NCBI RefSeq assembly: GCF_036181745.1
Contig: NZ_CP108080.1
Span: 6,637,501-6,701,500 of the forward strand
DNA length: 64,000 bases
From: Streptomyces sp. NBC_00259
GTDB lineage: Bacteria; Actinomycetota; Actinomycetes; Streptomycetales; Streptomycetaceae
Reading direction: 5' to 3'
Part shown: in pieces, positions 27,739-36,025 of the stretch
Layout: every line of letters starts with the position of its first letter
How positions within the stretch are numbered: the first letter of the stretch is position 1
Made by a program: the position numbers and the translations under genes
Notes under the pieces: model-generated
The model's database searches: none
Seen by the model: the letters and a program-made list of their open reading frames with translations, nothing else
What the model was told of the DNA's origin: nothing

Positions 27739-28479
27739 ATGACCGCTCCGGAACCCACCATCCTCGCCACGTCCGGGGGCCACCGCGCCGGAGACCGCAC
27801 AAGGGTGACCTTCGATTCGCTGGTGCACCACGCCGTCGAGCTGTCCGGGGTCCACGGCCGTAGGCCCCGCGTCATGTACGTGGGCACGGCCATCGGGGAC
27901 GCCGAGCACTTCAGCTCGCGGATGACCGAGGCCGCCCGCGTGGCGGGCTTCGACCTCACCCCCCTCCACCTCTTCCCCATGCCGAACCTCGAGGACATCG
28001 AGGGCGCCGTCCTCGACCAGGACGTCGTCTGGGTCATGGGTGGCTCCGTCGCCAACCTGCTGGCGGTATGGCGCGTCCACGGACTCGACGCCGTCCTGCG
28101 CCGCGCCTGGCGGGCGGGAGTCGTGCTCAGCGGGGTCAGCGCGGGATCGATCTGCTGGTTCCGGGGCGGCACCACCGACTCCTTCGGACCCGAACTGCGC
28201 CCGCTCACCAACGCCCTCGGCTTCCTGCCCTACGGCAACGGGGTCCACTACGACTCCGACCCCGGCCGCCGCCCCCTGGTGCACCGGCTGATCGCGGACG
28301 GCACCCTGCCCACCACACACTGCACCGACGACGGCGTCGGCCTCGTCTACCGCGGCACCGAACTCGTCGAGGCCGTCACGGAAGTACCGGGCAAGGGCGC
28401 CTACGTCGTCGTACGCGACGGCGACAGGGCCGTCGAGGAGCGCATCGAGCCCCGCGGACTGCCCGCGCCGAGGTCCTGA
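27739..28479 (+). CDS. Peptidase E-like serine hydrolase (family S51)
   Basis: A 246-aa protein of the PepE/cyanophycinase group with a class I glutamine-amidotransferase-like fold. The nucleophile Ser sits in LSGVSAGSICWF, and the second half contains LGFLPYGNGVHYDSD with the likely catalytic His. Family members are Asp-specific dipeptidases in the cytoplasm. VWVMGGSVANLLAVW is the conserved strand-turn before the nucleophile elbow. It is probably leaderless (TAGGGT 8 bp upstream). Confidence 0.85.
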   Translation: MTAPEPTILATSGGHRAGDRTRVTFDSLVHHAVELSGVHGRRPRVMYVGTAIGDAEHFSSRMTEAARVAGFDLTPLHLFPMPNLEDIEGAVLDQDVVWVMGGSVANLLAVWRVHGLDAVLRRAWRAGVVLSGVSAGSICWFRGGTTDSFGPELRPLTNALGFLPYGNGVHYDSDPGRRPLVHRLIADGTLPTTHCTDDGVGLVYRGTELVEAVTEVPGKGAYVVVRDGDRAVEERIEPRGLPAPRS

Positions 28480-28566
28480 GCCTTCACCGCCCCGCAAGAA
28501 GTCGAACCACGCGTAGTACTCTGCTTGAAGTGGTGTGAACTCGGTGCTGCATCTGGAGTGGTGTCG

Positions 28567-29166
28567 ATGGTGAGACGTAACGACCAGCGGCGCGCTGCCC
28601 TCGTCGACGCGGCGATCGAGGTGCTGGCCCGGGAAGGCGCAAGAGGCCTGACGTTCCGGGCCGTGGATGCCGAGGCCACCGTTCCCGCCGGCACGGCGTC
28701 CAACTACTTCGCCAGCCGCGACGACCTGTTGACTCAGGCCGGCGCCCGCGTCTACGAGCGACTCCAGCCCGACGAGGCCACGATCGCCCGCCAGCAGGCG
28801 GCCGGACGCGACCGCGATACCTACGCTGAACTGATGCGCGAGCTCGTCGGCCGCGTCGCATCCTTCCGCACCGGTTACCTCGCTCTGCTGGAGCTCCGCC
28901 TCGAGGCCACCCGCCGCCCCGAACTGCGCAAGGTCCTCACCGAGCGAGTCCGAGCCGACGTCGACGCCAACGTCGCCTACCACGAGGCTTCCGGCCTCCC
29001 CGGCGATTCCATGGCCGTCAAGCTGCTCATACTGACGCTGAACTGGCTGATCGTCGAACAGCTCACCCTGCCGGACGTCTTCACGGAGGCAGAGCGTGAA
29101 CAACTGGTGACGGCCGCGGTGGAGCGCATCGTGGCGGCGGACGAGACGACTCGGCCCCAGAAGTGA
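28567..29166 (+). CDS. TetR-family transcriptional regulator
   Basis: A 199-aa regulator. The HTH lies at about residues 10-55 (RRAALVDAAIEVLAREGARG, then GTASNYFASRDDLL), followed by a C-terminal TetR ligand domain. ATG 28567 is favoured because TGGAG lies 7 nt upstream; an in-frame GTG at 28561 is too close to it. A loose inverted repeat ACCAC...GTGGT (28506-28534) flanks a TAGTACT stretch upstream and may be its operator. No obvious target gene is adjacent, so the role is unknown. Confidence 0.85.
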   Translation: MVRRNDQRRAALVDAAIEVLAREGARGLTFRAVDAEATVPAGTASNYFASRDDLLTQAGARVYERLQPDEATIARQQAAGRDRDTYAELMRELVGRVASFRTGYLALLELRLEATRRPELRKVLTERVRADVDANVAYHEASGLPGDSMAVKLLILTLNWLIVEQLTLPDVFTEAEREQLVTAAVERIVAADETTRPQK

Positions 29167-29287
29167 CGCGGTGACCTGCCGGCACTGGCGACGCCGACAC
29201 GCCGGCACTGCCCCACCAGGTATGAGCAGCCGGAGGCAGGACCGGCGCACCCCCCCGGTCGCCCCGCGGGGCCCGGAGCCGCACGCG

Positions 29288-30190
29288 TCATCCGAGGGCG
29301 GCACGCACCTCGGCCGTCAGGGAGCGAGCCGACGCGACGGCCCCGGCGTCCAGGGCGCGCAGCGCCTCCGTGACGCGCGACGCGAGGCCGGGTGGCGCGG
29401 CGGGCAGGGCGGAGGCCGCCGCCAGCGCGCCCTTCTCGTTGAGACACCAGACACGGTGGTGCGCGTGCAGAGACTGCACGAGGATGCCGAACGCCCGTGA
29501 AAGACACAGCGAGACATGGAGGGCGTCACCGCCGGGCGCCGACTTGGCCGCGGCCGACACCGAGAACTCCGCCTCCCACACCGCACGGGTCAGCGCCTGC
29601 CGCAGCGGCTCGGGATACGTCGCCGTCGCCGACCGAAGAGCCGCCAGCTCGCCCCCGGGGTCGGCCAGGACACGGCACAGCGCCACCTCGCCGGGATACG
29701 CGGGGGACCAGAAGCCCAGCGGGTGCCCGGGCTGGACACCCACCTCGTACCGCCCCGCCCGGCAGTCCGCCCAGACGGACTCCACCCGGTCCAGATCGCG
29801 GAGGATCCAGTCGACCGCGACCCCGTCCACCGAGAGCCACGCGCCGCCGTTCACCCAGGGGCCCCAGCCGCCCGGCCCCGCCACCTCCACCGCGGCTCCC
29901 GTCACCTGCGCGGCCAGCGCGGCCAGGGCCGCCACGTCCAGGTCGCCCCGGTAGTAGACGCCCAGATCCCAGTCGGAGTCCGGCCGGTGCGCCCCACGCG
30001 CCCTGCTGCCGCCGAGCGCCACCGCGCGTACCCCCGGTACGTCCACCAGCGCGGTCGCCATCGCTTCGACGAGCTGGTGAGTCCCGTCGTCCACGGGGCC
30101 CGTCGCCCGCTCGTCAGCCCGGTCGTCCGCCGGGCCGATCATCCCGTCGTCCGCCGGGCCGCTCACCTGGCCGTTCACCTGGTCGTTCAT
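29288..30190 (-). CDS. Nucleotidyltransferase-domain protein
   Basis: A protein of up to 300 aa with a Pol-beta-type nucleotidyltransferase core: VALGGSRARGAHRPDSDWDLGVYY contains the GGSxxxG turn and the DxD metal site, with a third acidic residue in VAVDWILRD. A helical C-terminal domain like that of aminoglycoside or DUF4037-type transferases follows. The substrate is unknown. The annotated ATG at 30190 gives a 35-residue tail with GPADD/GPVDD repeats and has no ribosome binding site; GTG 30094, after the repeats, is a serious alternative start. Confidence 0.75.
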   Translation of the reverse strand: MNDQVNGQVSGPADDGMIGPADDRADERATGPVDDGTHQLVEAMATALVDVPGVRAVALGGSRARGAHRPDSDWDLGVYYRGDLDVAALAALAAQVTGAAVEVAGPGGWGPWVNGGAWLSVDGVAVDWILRDLDRVESVWADCRAGRYEVGVQPGHPLGFWSPAYPGEVALCRVLADPGGELAALRSATATYPEPLRQALTRAVWEAEFSVSAAAKSAPGGDALHVSLCLSRAFGILVQSLHAHHRVWCLNEKGALAAASALPAAPPGLASRVTEALRALDAGAVASARSLTAEVRAALG

Positions 30191-30276
30191 CGCCGCGGAG
30201 GCTACCGCCGACGGCGTTGTCCGCGCCGCCGAATATCCTGGGTTCCTTGGCCATCGGCAGACGAAGGAGTCCCAAG

Positions 30277-31692
30277 GTGCCGTCGATGCTCGATGCCGTC
30301 GTCGTGGGGGCGGGGCCCAACGGACTGACCGCTGCCGCGGAGTTGGCGCGCCGCGGATTCTCGGTCGCCGTGTTCGAGGCCCTGGACACCGTGGGCGGTG
30401 GCGCCAGGACCGAGGAGCTCACCCTCCCCGGCTTCCGGCACGACCCCTGCTCCGCGGTCCACCCGCTAGGCGTGGGCTCGCCCGCGTTCAAGGCCATGCC
30501 GCTCGGGCGGTACGGGCTGGAGTGGCTGCACCCGCCGCTCCCCATGGCCCACCCCTTCGACGACGGCACCGCCGCCGTTCTCTCCCGCTCCGTCGCGGAG
30601 ACCGCCGCCTCCTTCGGGCCCCGCGACGCGGGGGCGTACCGCCGCCTCGTCGCCCCGTACCTCGGCAGATGGGACACCCTCGCCCGGGACTTCATGTCCC
30701 TGCCGAGCACCGCCCTGCCGCGCGACCCCGTCACCCTCGCCCGCTTCGGCCTCACCGGACTGCCGCCGTCCACCTGGCTGTTGCGCCGGTTCAGCGACGA
30801 CCGCGCCCGCGCGCTGTTCGCCGGTCTCGTCGCCCATGTCATCGCCCCGCTGAGCGGTCTCGGCACCGGCGCCGTCGCTCTCGTCTTCGCGCTCGCCGCA
30901 CACGCGGGCGGCTGGCCGCTGCCGCGCGGCGGCTCGCAGTCGATCTCCGACGCCCTCGCCGCGTACGTACGGGACTGCGGCGGCACGATCCACACCGGCA
31001 CCGAGATCAAGCGTCTCGACGACCTGCCGCCCGCCCGGGCCTATGTCTTCGACACCTCGCCCACCGCCCTCGCCCGGATCGCGGGCCTCGGCCGGGCCTA
31101 CGACGGCTATCGCTACGGAGCCGCCGTCTTCAAGATCGACTACGCTCTGGACGGGCCCGTGCCGTGGACCGCCGAGGAGGCCCGTCGCGCCGGCACGGTC
31201 CAGATCGGCCCCAGCAGCCGTGAGATCGCCACCGCGCTCCGGCAGGCCTCCGGGGGCCGCGTCCCCGGCACCCCCTTCCTGATCTCCGCCCAGCCCAGCC
31301 TCGTCGACCCGTCCCGGGCACCCGAGGGCAAGCATGTCTTCTGGGTGTACGGCCATGTTCCGCACGCCTGGGAGGGCGACCTCACCGAGGCGATCGAGCG
31401 GCAGATCGAGCGCTTCGCCCCGGACTTCCGTGACCGTGTCCTGGCCCGCGCCACCGCGGGCCCGCCCGAACTGGCCGCGCGCAACGCCAACTACGTGGGC
31501 GGCGACATCGCCTGCGGCGCGGCCAGAGGCCTCCAGCTGCTGCTGCGCCCCAAGCTGTCCCTGTTCCCGTACGCGACCCCCCACCCGGCGGTCTTCCTGT
31601 GCTCCTCCGCGACCCCGCCGGGCCCGGGCGTGCACGGCATGTCCGGGCACAACGCGGCGAAGGCGGTGTGGCGGCACCTGCGCGCCCAGTGA
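30277..31692 (+). CDS. FAD-dependent oxidoreductase, phytoene-desaturase-like
   Basis: Flavoprotein of 471 aa with an N-terminal Rossmann motif VVVGAGPNGLTAAAELARRG followed by VFEALDTVGGGARTEE, as in phytoene desaturase/amine oxidase proteins. The C terminus has the FAD-binding end GVHGMSGHNAAKAVW. GTG 30277 lies 7 nt after AAGGAG; ATG 30286 is possible but spaced 16 nt. No carotenoid genes are nearby, so substrate and role are unknown. The gene ends in a repeated segment. Confidence 0.87.
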   Translation: MPSMLDAVVVGAGPNGLTAAAELARRGFSVAVFEALDTVGGGARTEELTLPGFRHDPCSAVHPLGVGSPAFKAMPLGRYGLEWLHPPLPMAHPFDDGTAAVLSRSVAETAASFGPRDAGAYRRLVAPYLGRWDTLARDFMSLPSTALPRDPVTLARFGLTGLPPSTWLLRRFSDDRARALFAGLVAHVIAPLSGLGTGAVALVFALAAHAGGWPLPRGGSQSISDALAAYVRDCGGTIHTGTEIKRLDDLPPARAYVFDTSPTALARIAGLGRAYDGYRYGAAVFKIDYALDGPVPWTAEEARRAGTVQIGPSSREIATALRQASGGRVPGTPFLISAQPSLVDPSRAPEGKHVFWVYGHVPHAWEGDLTEAIERQIERFAPDFRDRVLARATAGPPELAARNANYVGGDIACGAARGLQLLLRPKLSLFPYATPHPAVFLCSSATPPGPGVHGMSGHNAAKAVWRHLRAQ

Positions 31693-31790
31693 GGCATGTG
31701 CGCCCAGTGACGTCGAGGCACCCCGGTGAATCCGGGCCCAGTGGCATCGAGGCGCTCGTGACGCATGTGCGCGCTCAGTGACGCCTGCCC
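31682..31790 (+). repeat. Compound repeats spanning the FAD oxidoreductase stop
   Basis: GCGCCCAGTGA at 31682-31692 includes the stop codon and recurs exactly at 31700-31710. Degenerate copies follow near 31735 and 31768, the last two carrying versions of the flanking GTCGAGGC and GCATGTGCGC blocks. The pattern suggests successive duplications of 18 to about 55 bp downstream of the gene. Confidence 0.75.
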
Positions 31791-31817
31791 CACGCGCCGG
31801 CGCGGCATGATGGCCGT

Positions 31818-32336
31818 ATGAGCAGGCGCCCCGCCATCACCCTCGTCCGCGGAGACATCACCGAGCAGCACGTCGACGCCGTCGTCAACGCAGCGAACTC
31901 CTCGCTGCTCGGTGGCGGAGGCGTCGACGGGGCGATCCACCGACGCGGCGGCCCGGAGATCCTCGCCGCATGCCGCAAGCTGCGCGCCTCGCACTACGGC
32001 AAGGGCCTCCCGACCGGCCAGGCGGTCGCCACGACCGCGGGGAGACTCCCGGCCCGATGGGTCATCCACACCGTCGGCCCGGTCCACTCGGCGTCCGAGG
32101 ACCGCTCCGGCCTCCTCGCCTCCTGCTACCGCGCCTCGCTGGGCGTCGCCGACGAACTGGGTGCCGCCACGGTCGCCTTCCCCGCCGTCTCCACCGGCAT
32201 CTACGGCTGGCCGATGGACGACGGCGCCCGCATCGCGATCGAGACCGTACGGACCACGCAGACATCGGTGGAGGAGGTCCGCTTCGTGCTCTTCGACGAC
32301 ACGGCCTACGAGGCGTTCGCCGCGCACCTGAGCTGA
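31818..32336 (+). CDS. Macrodomain protein, O-acetyl-ADP-ribose deacetylase type
   Basis: A single-domain macro protein of 172 aa. It shows VRGDITEQHVDAVVNAANSS with the adenine-binding Asp, LLGGGGVDGAIHRRGG for the distal ribose, and AVSTGIYGWP for phosphate binding. This matches the YmdB/MacroD class, which removes acetyl from O-acetyl-ADP-ribose and can reverse mono-ADP-ribosylation. It lies upstream of DNA-alkylation repair genes and within 6 kb of sirtuin, NUDIX and ADP-ribosylglycohydrolase genes. No ribosome binding site is obvious, so it may be leaderless. Confidence 0.92.
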   Translation: MSRRPAITLVRGDITEQHVDAVVNAANSSLLGGGGVDGAIHRRGGPEILAACRKLRASHYGKGLPTGQAVATTAGRLPARWVIHTVGPVHSASEDRSGLLASCYRASLGVADELGAATVAFPAVSTGIYGWPMDDGARIAIETVRTTQTSVEEVRFVLFDDTAYEAFAAHLS

Positions 32337-32430
32337 TCGCGCACCCGGGGGCCCGCGGCCGCCCCGGCCACGCCGGGTCGATGTCGTTTTCTCGCCAGCG
32401 CAGCCCCCTCCGGTGGCCGATGCTTGAGCC

Positions 32431-33978
32431 ATGCACACCGACACCGAGCGTTGCGTGAGAGCCGTCCAGTCCAAGGACGCCCGGTTCGACGGCTGGTTCT
32501 TCACCGCGGTGCTGACGACCCGGATCTACTGCCGGCCCAGTTGTCCCGCCGTGCCGCCCAAGGTCGAGAACATGACGTTCCACCCCAGCGCGGCGGCGTG
32601 CCAGCAGGCCGGTTTCCGGGCATGCAAGCGGTGCCGCCCCGACACCAGCCCCGGCTCGCCGGAGTGGAACGTCCGCGCCGACGCCGTCGCCCGTGCCATG
32701 CGGCTGATCCAGGACGGGGTCGTCGACCGCGAGGGCGTGCCCGGGCTCGCCGCCCGGCTCGGCTACTCCACCCGGCAGATCGAGCGCCAGCTGCTCGCCG
32801 AGGTCGGTGCGGGCCCGCTCGCCCTGGCCCGCGCGCAGCGCGCCCAGACCGCGCGGCTGCTCATCGAGACCACCACCCTGCCGATGGCCGACGTCGCCTT
32901 CGCCGCCGGCTTCTCCTCGATCCGGACCTTCAACGACACCGTCCGCGAGGTGTTCGCGCTCGCCCCGAGCGAGCTGCGCACCCGTGCCGCCGCCCGCCCG
33001 GGCCGCGGACACGGACGAGGCCATGGACACGAACGAGGCCATGAACACGGGCAAAGGCACGGGCGCGCTACGGAACCGGTCCCCGGGACGCCCGGCGTCC
33101 TCGCTCTGCGCCTGCCGTTCCGCGCGCCCCTCAACCCCGACAACCTCTTCGGGCATCTGGTGGCGACCGCGGTCCCCGGCGTGGAGGAGTGGCGCGACGG
33201 CGCCTACCGCCGCACCCTGACGCTCCCGCACGGCCACGGCATCGTCTCCCTGGCCCCGTGCCCGGACCACATCGCCTGCCGGCTGTCCCTCACCGACCAC
33301 CGCGATCTGACCTTCGCCATCAGCGTCTGCCGCCGCATGCTCGACCTCGACGCCGACCCCGTCGCCGTCGACGACCAGCTCCGCACCGATCCGCTGCTCG
33401 CGCCGCTCGTCGACAAGGGGCCGGGCAGACGGGTGCCGCGTACCGTCGACGCCGCGGAGTTCGCCGTACGGGCCGTCCTCGGCCAGCAGGTGTCGACCGC
33501 GGCGGCCCGCACCCACGCCGCCCGGCTGGTCACGGCCCACGGCACCCCCGTCCACGACGCCGAGGGCGGCCTCACCCATCTCTTCCCGGCCCCCGAGGCG
33601 CTCTCAGGCGTCGACCCGGAGACGCTCGCCTTCCCGCGCAGCCGGCGCACCACCCTCACCACCCTGTTCGGGGCCCTCGCCGACGGCACCCTGCGGCTCG
33701 GCCCCGACAGCGACTGGAACGAGGCCCGCGCGCAGCTCGCCGCACTGCCCGGATTCGGTCCCTGGACCGTCGAGGCCATCGCGATGCGCGGCCTGGGGGA
33801 CCCCGACGCCTTCCTGCCCACCGACCTCGGCATCCGGCACGCCGCGGCCGACCTCGGCCTGCCGTCGACCCCCGCGGCGCTCACCGCCCGCGCCGCGGCC
33901 TGGCGGCCCTGGCGCGCCTACGCGGTCCAGTACCTCTGGGCCACCGGCGACCACCCCATCAACCGACTCCCCGTCTGA
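32431..33978 (+). CDS. Ada-AlkA fusion: methyl-phosphotriester sensor, AraC HTH and 3-methyladenine DNA glycosylase
   Basis: A 515-aa protein joining two repair activities. Residues 1-75 are the Ada zinc domain with C34, C38, C65 and C68; C34, in TTRIYCRPSC, is the methyl acceptor from DNA phosphotriesters. Residues about 80-185 are two AraC-type HTH motifs. A Gly/His/Arg-rich linker occupies about 190-213. The AlkA N-terminal and HhH-GPD glycosylase domains follow, with ALPGFGPWTVEAIAMR and catalytic D465 in PTDLGIRH. It should sense alkylation, activate repair genes and excise alkylated bases. The O6-methylguanine methyltransferase is encoded separately, 9 bp downstream. Confidence 0.93.
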   Translation: MHTDTERCVRAVQSKDARFDGWFFTAVLTTRIYCRPSCPAVPPKVENMTFHPSAAACQQAGFRACKRCRPDTSPGSPEWNVRADAVARAMRLIQDGVVDREGVPGLAARLGYSTRQIERQLLAEVGAGPLALARAQRAQTARLLIETTTLPMADVAFAAGFSSIRTFNDTVREVFALAPSELRTRAAARPGRGHGRGHGHERGHEHGQRHGRATEPVPGTPGVLALRLPFRAPLNPDNLFGHLVATAVPGVEEWRDGAYRRTLTLPHGHGIVSLAPCPDHIACRLSLTDHRDLTFAISVCRRMLDLDADPVAVDDQLRTDPLLAPLVDKGPGRRVPRTVDAAEFAVRAVLGQQVSTAAARTHAARLVTAHGTPVHDAEGGLTHLFPAPEALSGVDPETLAFPRSRRTTLTTLFGALADGTLRLGPDSDWNEARAQLAALPGFGPWTVEAIAMRGLGDPDAFLPTDLGIRHAAADLGLPSTPAALTARAAAWRPWRAYAVQYLWATGDHPINRLPV

Positions 33979-33987
33979 GGAAGCACC

Positions 33988-34491
33988 ATGAGCCGCACCC
34001 ACACCGTCGTCGACAGCCCGTACGGCCCGCTCACCCTCGTCGCCACGGACTCCGTCCTGAGCGGCCTCTACATGACCGGGCAGCGCCACCGCCCCGCCGA
34101 GGAGCACTTCGGCGACCCCGACCCGCGTCCCTTCGGCGCGACGATCCACCAGCTCGACGCCTACTTCGCGGGCGACCTGAAGGACTTCGACCTGCCGCTG
34201 CACCTCGCGGGCACCCCGTTCCAGCGCAGCGTCTGGGAACAGCTGTGCCTGATCCCGTACGGCGAGACCCGTACGTACGGCGAACTCGCCGACGCCCTCG
34301 GCAACCCCGGCGCCTCCCGCGCGGTCGGCCTCGCCAACGGCAAGAACCCGATCGGCATCGTCGTCCCCTGCCACCGGGTCATCGGCTCCAGCGGCAGCCT
34401 GACCGGCTACGGCGGCGGCCTCGACCGCAAGCAGCGCCTGCTGGCCTTCGAGAAGGGCACCCCGGACGACGCGCTGTTCCCGGCGTTCTAG
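33988..34491 (+). CDS. ogt: Methylated-DNA--[protein]-cysteine S-methyltransferase
   Basis: A suicide repair protein of 167 aa that moves the alkyl group of O6-alkylguanine to its own Cys. The active site PCHRV contains C128, preceded by GLANGKNPIGIVV, and the DNA-binding helix includes YGELADALGNPGASRAVG. It starts 9 bp after the Ada-AlkA gene, so the two form an alkylation-repair operon probably activated by methylated Ada-AlkA. It ends 45 bp from the convergent sirtuin gene. Confidence 0.94.
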   Translation: MSRTHTVVDSPYGPLTLVATDSVLSGLYMTGQRHRPAEEHFGDPDPRPFGATIHQLDAYFAGDLKDFDLPLHLAGTPFQRSVWEQLCLIPYGETRTYGELADALGNPGASRAVGLANGKNPIGIVVPCHRVIGSSGSLTGYGGGLDRKQRLLAFEKGTPDDALFPAF

Positions 34492-34536
34492 ACCCGTACG
34501 TCCAGAGCGCCTGTAGGTCCACGGCGCCCATACGTC

Positions 34537-35277
34537 CTACGTGTCCTGGGTGCCGTCCGCGATCCGTTCGAGCAGCGCCGGCAGTGCCGTGCCGATCGGC
34601 TCGCGGATGATCTCGGCCGCGAGTTCGTCGTACGGCGTCGGTTCGGCGTTCACGACGATCAGCCGGGCGCCGTTGTCCGAGGCGATCCCGGCGAGGGAGG
34701 CGGCGGGCTGCACCTGCAGGCTGGAACCGACCGCGATGAAGACCTCGCAGGCCTTGGCGATGCCCATCGCCTCACTCAGCACCACCGGGTCGAGCCGCTG
34801 TCCGAACATCACCGTCGCCGACTTCAGGATCCCGCCGCAGACCCGGCACGGCGGGTCCTCCTCGCCGTCGGCGACGCGCACGAGCGCTTTCTCCATGGGG
34901 GAGCGGGCGTGGCAGCGCGTGCACTCCACCTGGCGTGCGGTGCCGTGGAGTTCGAGGACCTTGCGGTCGGGCATCCCGGCGAGCTGGTGCAGCCCGTCGA
35001 CGTTCTGCGTGATCACCCGCACCGCCACGCCGTTCCGCCCGCGCTCCAGTTCGGCGACCGCCCGGTGCGCCGCGTTGGGCTCCGCGCGCAGCGTCGGCGC
35101 GTCCCGCCGCATCCGCCAGGCGCGGCGGCGGATGTCGGGGTCGGCCATGTAGTAGTCGTAGGTGACCAGCTTCTCGGCCTCCGGGTCACGCCGCCACAGG
35201 CCGTTGGGCCCGCGGTAGTCGGGAATGCCGGAGTCGGTGGAGATACCGGCGCCGCTGAGGATCGCGACGAGAGTCAT
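34537..35277 (-). CDS. Sir2-family NAD-dependent protein deacylase
   Basis: A sirtuin of 246 aa that removes acyl groups from lysines, producing nicotinamide and O-acyl-ADP-ribose. Visible motifs are GAGISTDSGIPDYRG for NAD binding, TQNVDGLH, the catalytic His in LELHGTARQVECTRC, and two CxxC zinc pairs (CTRC and CRVC). The Tyr-x-x-Arg pair of desuccinylase-type members is not obvious. The ATG at 35277 begins the conserved fold. It lies tail-to-tail with ogt. Its product, O-acetyl-ADP-ribose, is the substrate of the macrodomain class encoded at 31818. Confidence 0.92.
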   Translation of the reverse strand: MTLVAILSGAGISTDSGIPDYRGPNGLWRRDPEAEKLVTYDYYMADPDIRRRAWRMRRDAPTLRAEPNAAHRAVAELERGRNGVAVRVITQNVDGLHQLAGMPDRKVLELHGTARQVECTRCHARSPMEKALVRVADGEEDPPCRVCGGILKSATVMFGQRLDPVVLSEAMGIAKACEVFIAVGSSLQVQPAASLAGIASDNGARLIVVNAEPTPYDELAAEIIREPIGTALPALLERIADGTQDT

Positions 35278-35442
35278 GCCGCGAGCGTACGCAGCGACGC
35301 CACGGTGCGGCGAACGGATAATCCTGCACCTGCGCGCATGACGGCCAGGCCACGGGCCGCAGCCGCCTGTCGCCCGTCGCCCATCGCGCCCCCGCGACAA
35401 CCCTCGCCCCCAGGGAAGGTCGGGATCCGGCCCGACCGCCCT

Positions 35443-35934
35443 TCACCGCCCCGGGCGTCCGTCGACCAGCTCGACCGGGCCCGTGCCGGAGTCGAGCGCG
35501 TCCAGCGCGGCGAGGACGCGATGGCCCAGTTCGCCGAGCAGATAGGTCGTGATCTCCTCGGGCGACACCAGCTTCCAGGAGATCAGCTCCTCCTCCTGGA
35601 GCCGGATCGCCGAGAACCGCTCCCCGCTCAGCACGCCGCCGTCGTAGACGTACGCGACGATCGGCGGCCGGTCATGTCCCCGTACCCAGTCGATCGCGAG
35701 CAGCCGCCCCGGTTCGACGTCCAGCCCGATCTCCTCCAGCGTCTCGCGCCGGGCGGCCTCGCGGGGCGTCTCTCCGGCGTCGGACTCGACCGTGCCGCCC
35801 GGAAGCGCCCATCCCGCACGGTAGTTGGGCTCGACGAGCAGCACCCGGCCCTCGCCGTCCCGGAAGAGGGTGGCGGCCCCGGCGAGTACCCGGGGGAGGG
35901 ACGCGATGTACGCGGCGTATTCGTTGGTGGTCAC
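35443..35934 (-). CDS. NUDIX hydrolase
   Basis: A 163-aa pyrophosphatase of the NUDIX superfamily. The box is at residues 46-70 (PGGTVESDAGETPREAARR, then ETLEEIG); it has two extra residues between the first Gly and the first Glu compared with the strict consensus, while the metal-binding REXXEE core is intact. GTG 35934 (TTNEYAAY) starts the fold; a longer frame to 36087 is Pro/Arg-rich and unlikely. The substrate is not readable, but the location between sirtuin and ADP-ribosylglycohydrolase genes makes ADP-ribose a reasonable candidate. Confidence 0.85.
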   Translation of the reverse strand: MTTNEYAAYIASLPRVLAGAATLFRDGEGRVLLVEPNYRAGWALPGGTVESDAGETPREAARRETLEEIGLDVEPGRLLAIDWVRGHDRPPIVAYVYDGGVLSGERFSAIRLQEEELISWKLVSPEEITTYLLGELGHRVLAALDALDSGTGPVELVDGRPGR

Positions 35935-36025
35935 GCCGGAAGCGTAGTGGGCCGGGCAGATCGGGCGCCCGGCCGTCGTCCCGGTCAGGAGCGGTGGCGG
36001 GAGCGGTGGCGGGAGGGGTCTTCCG

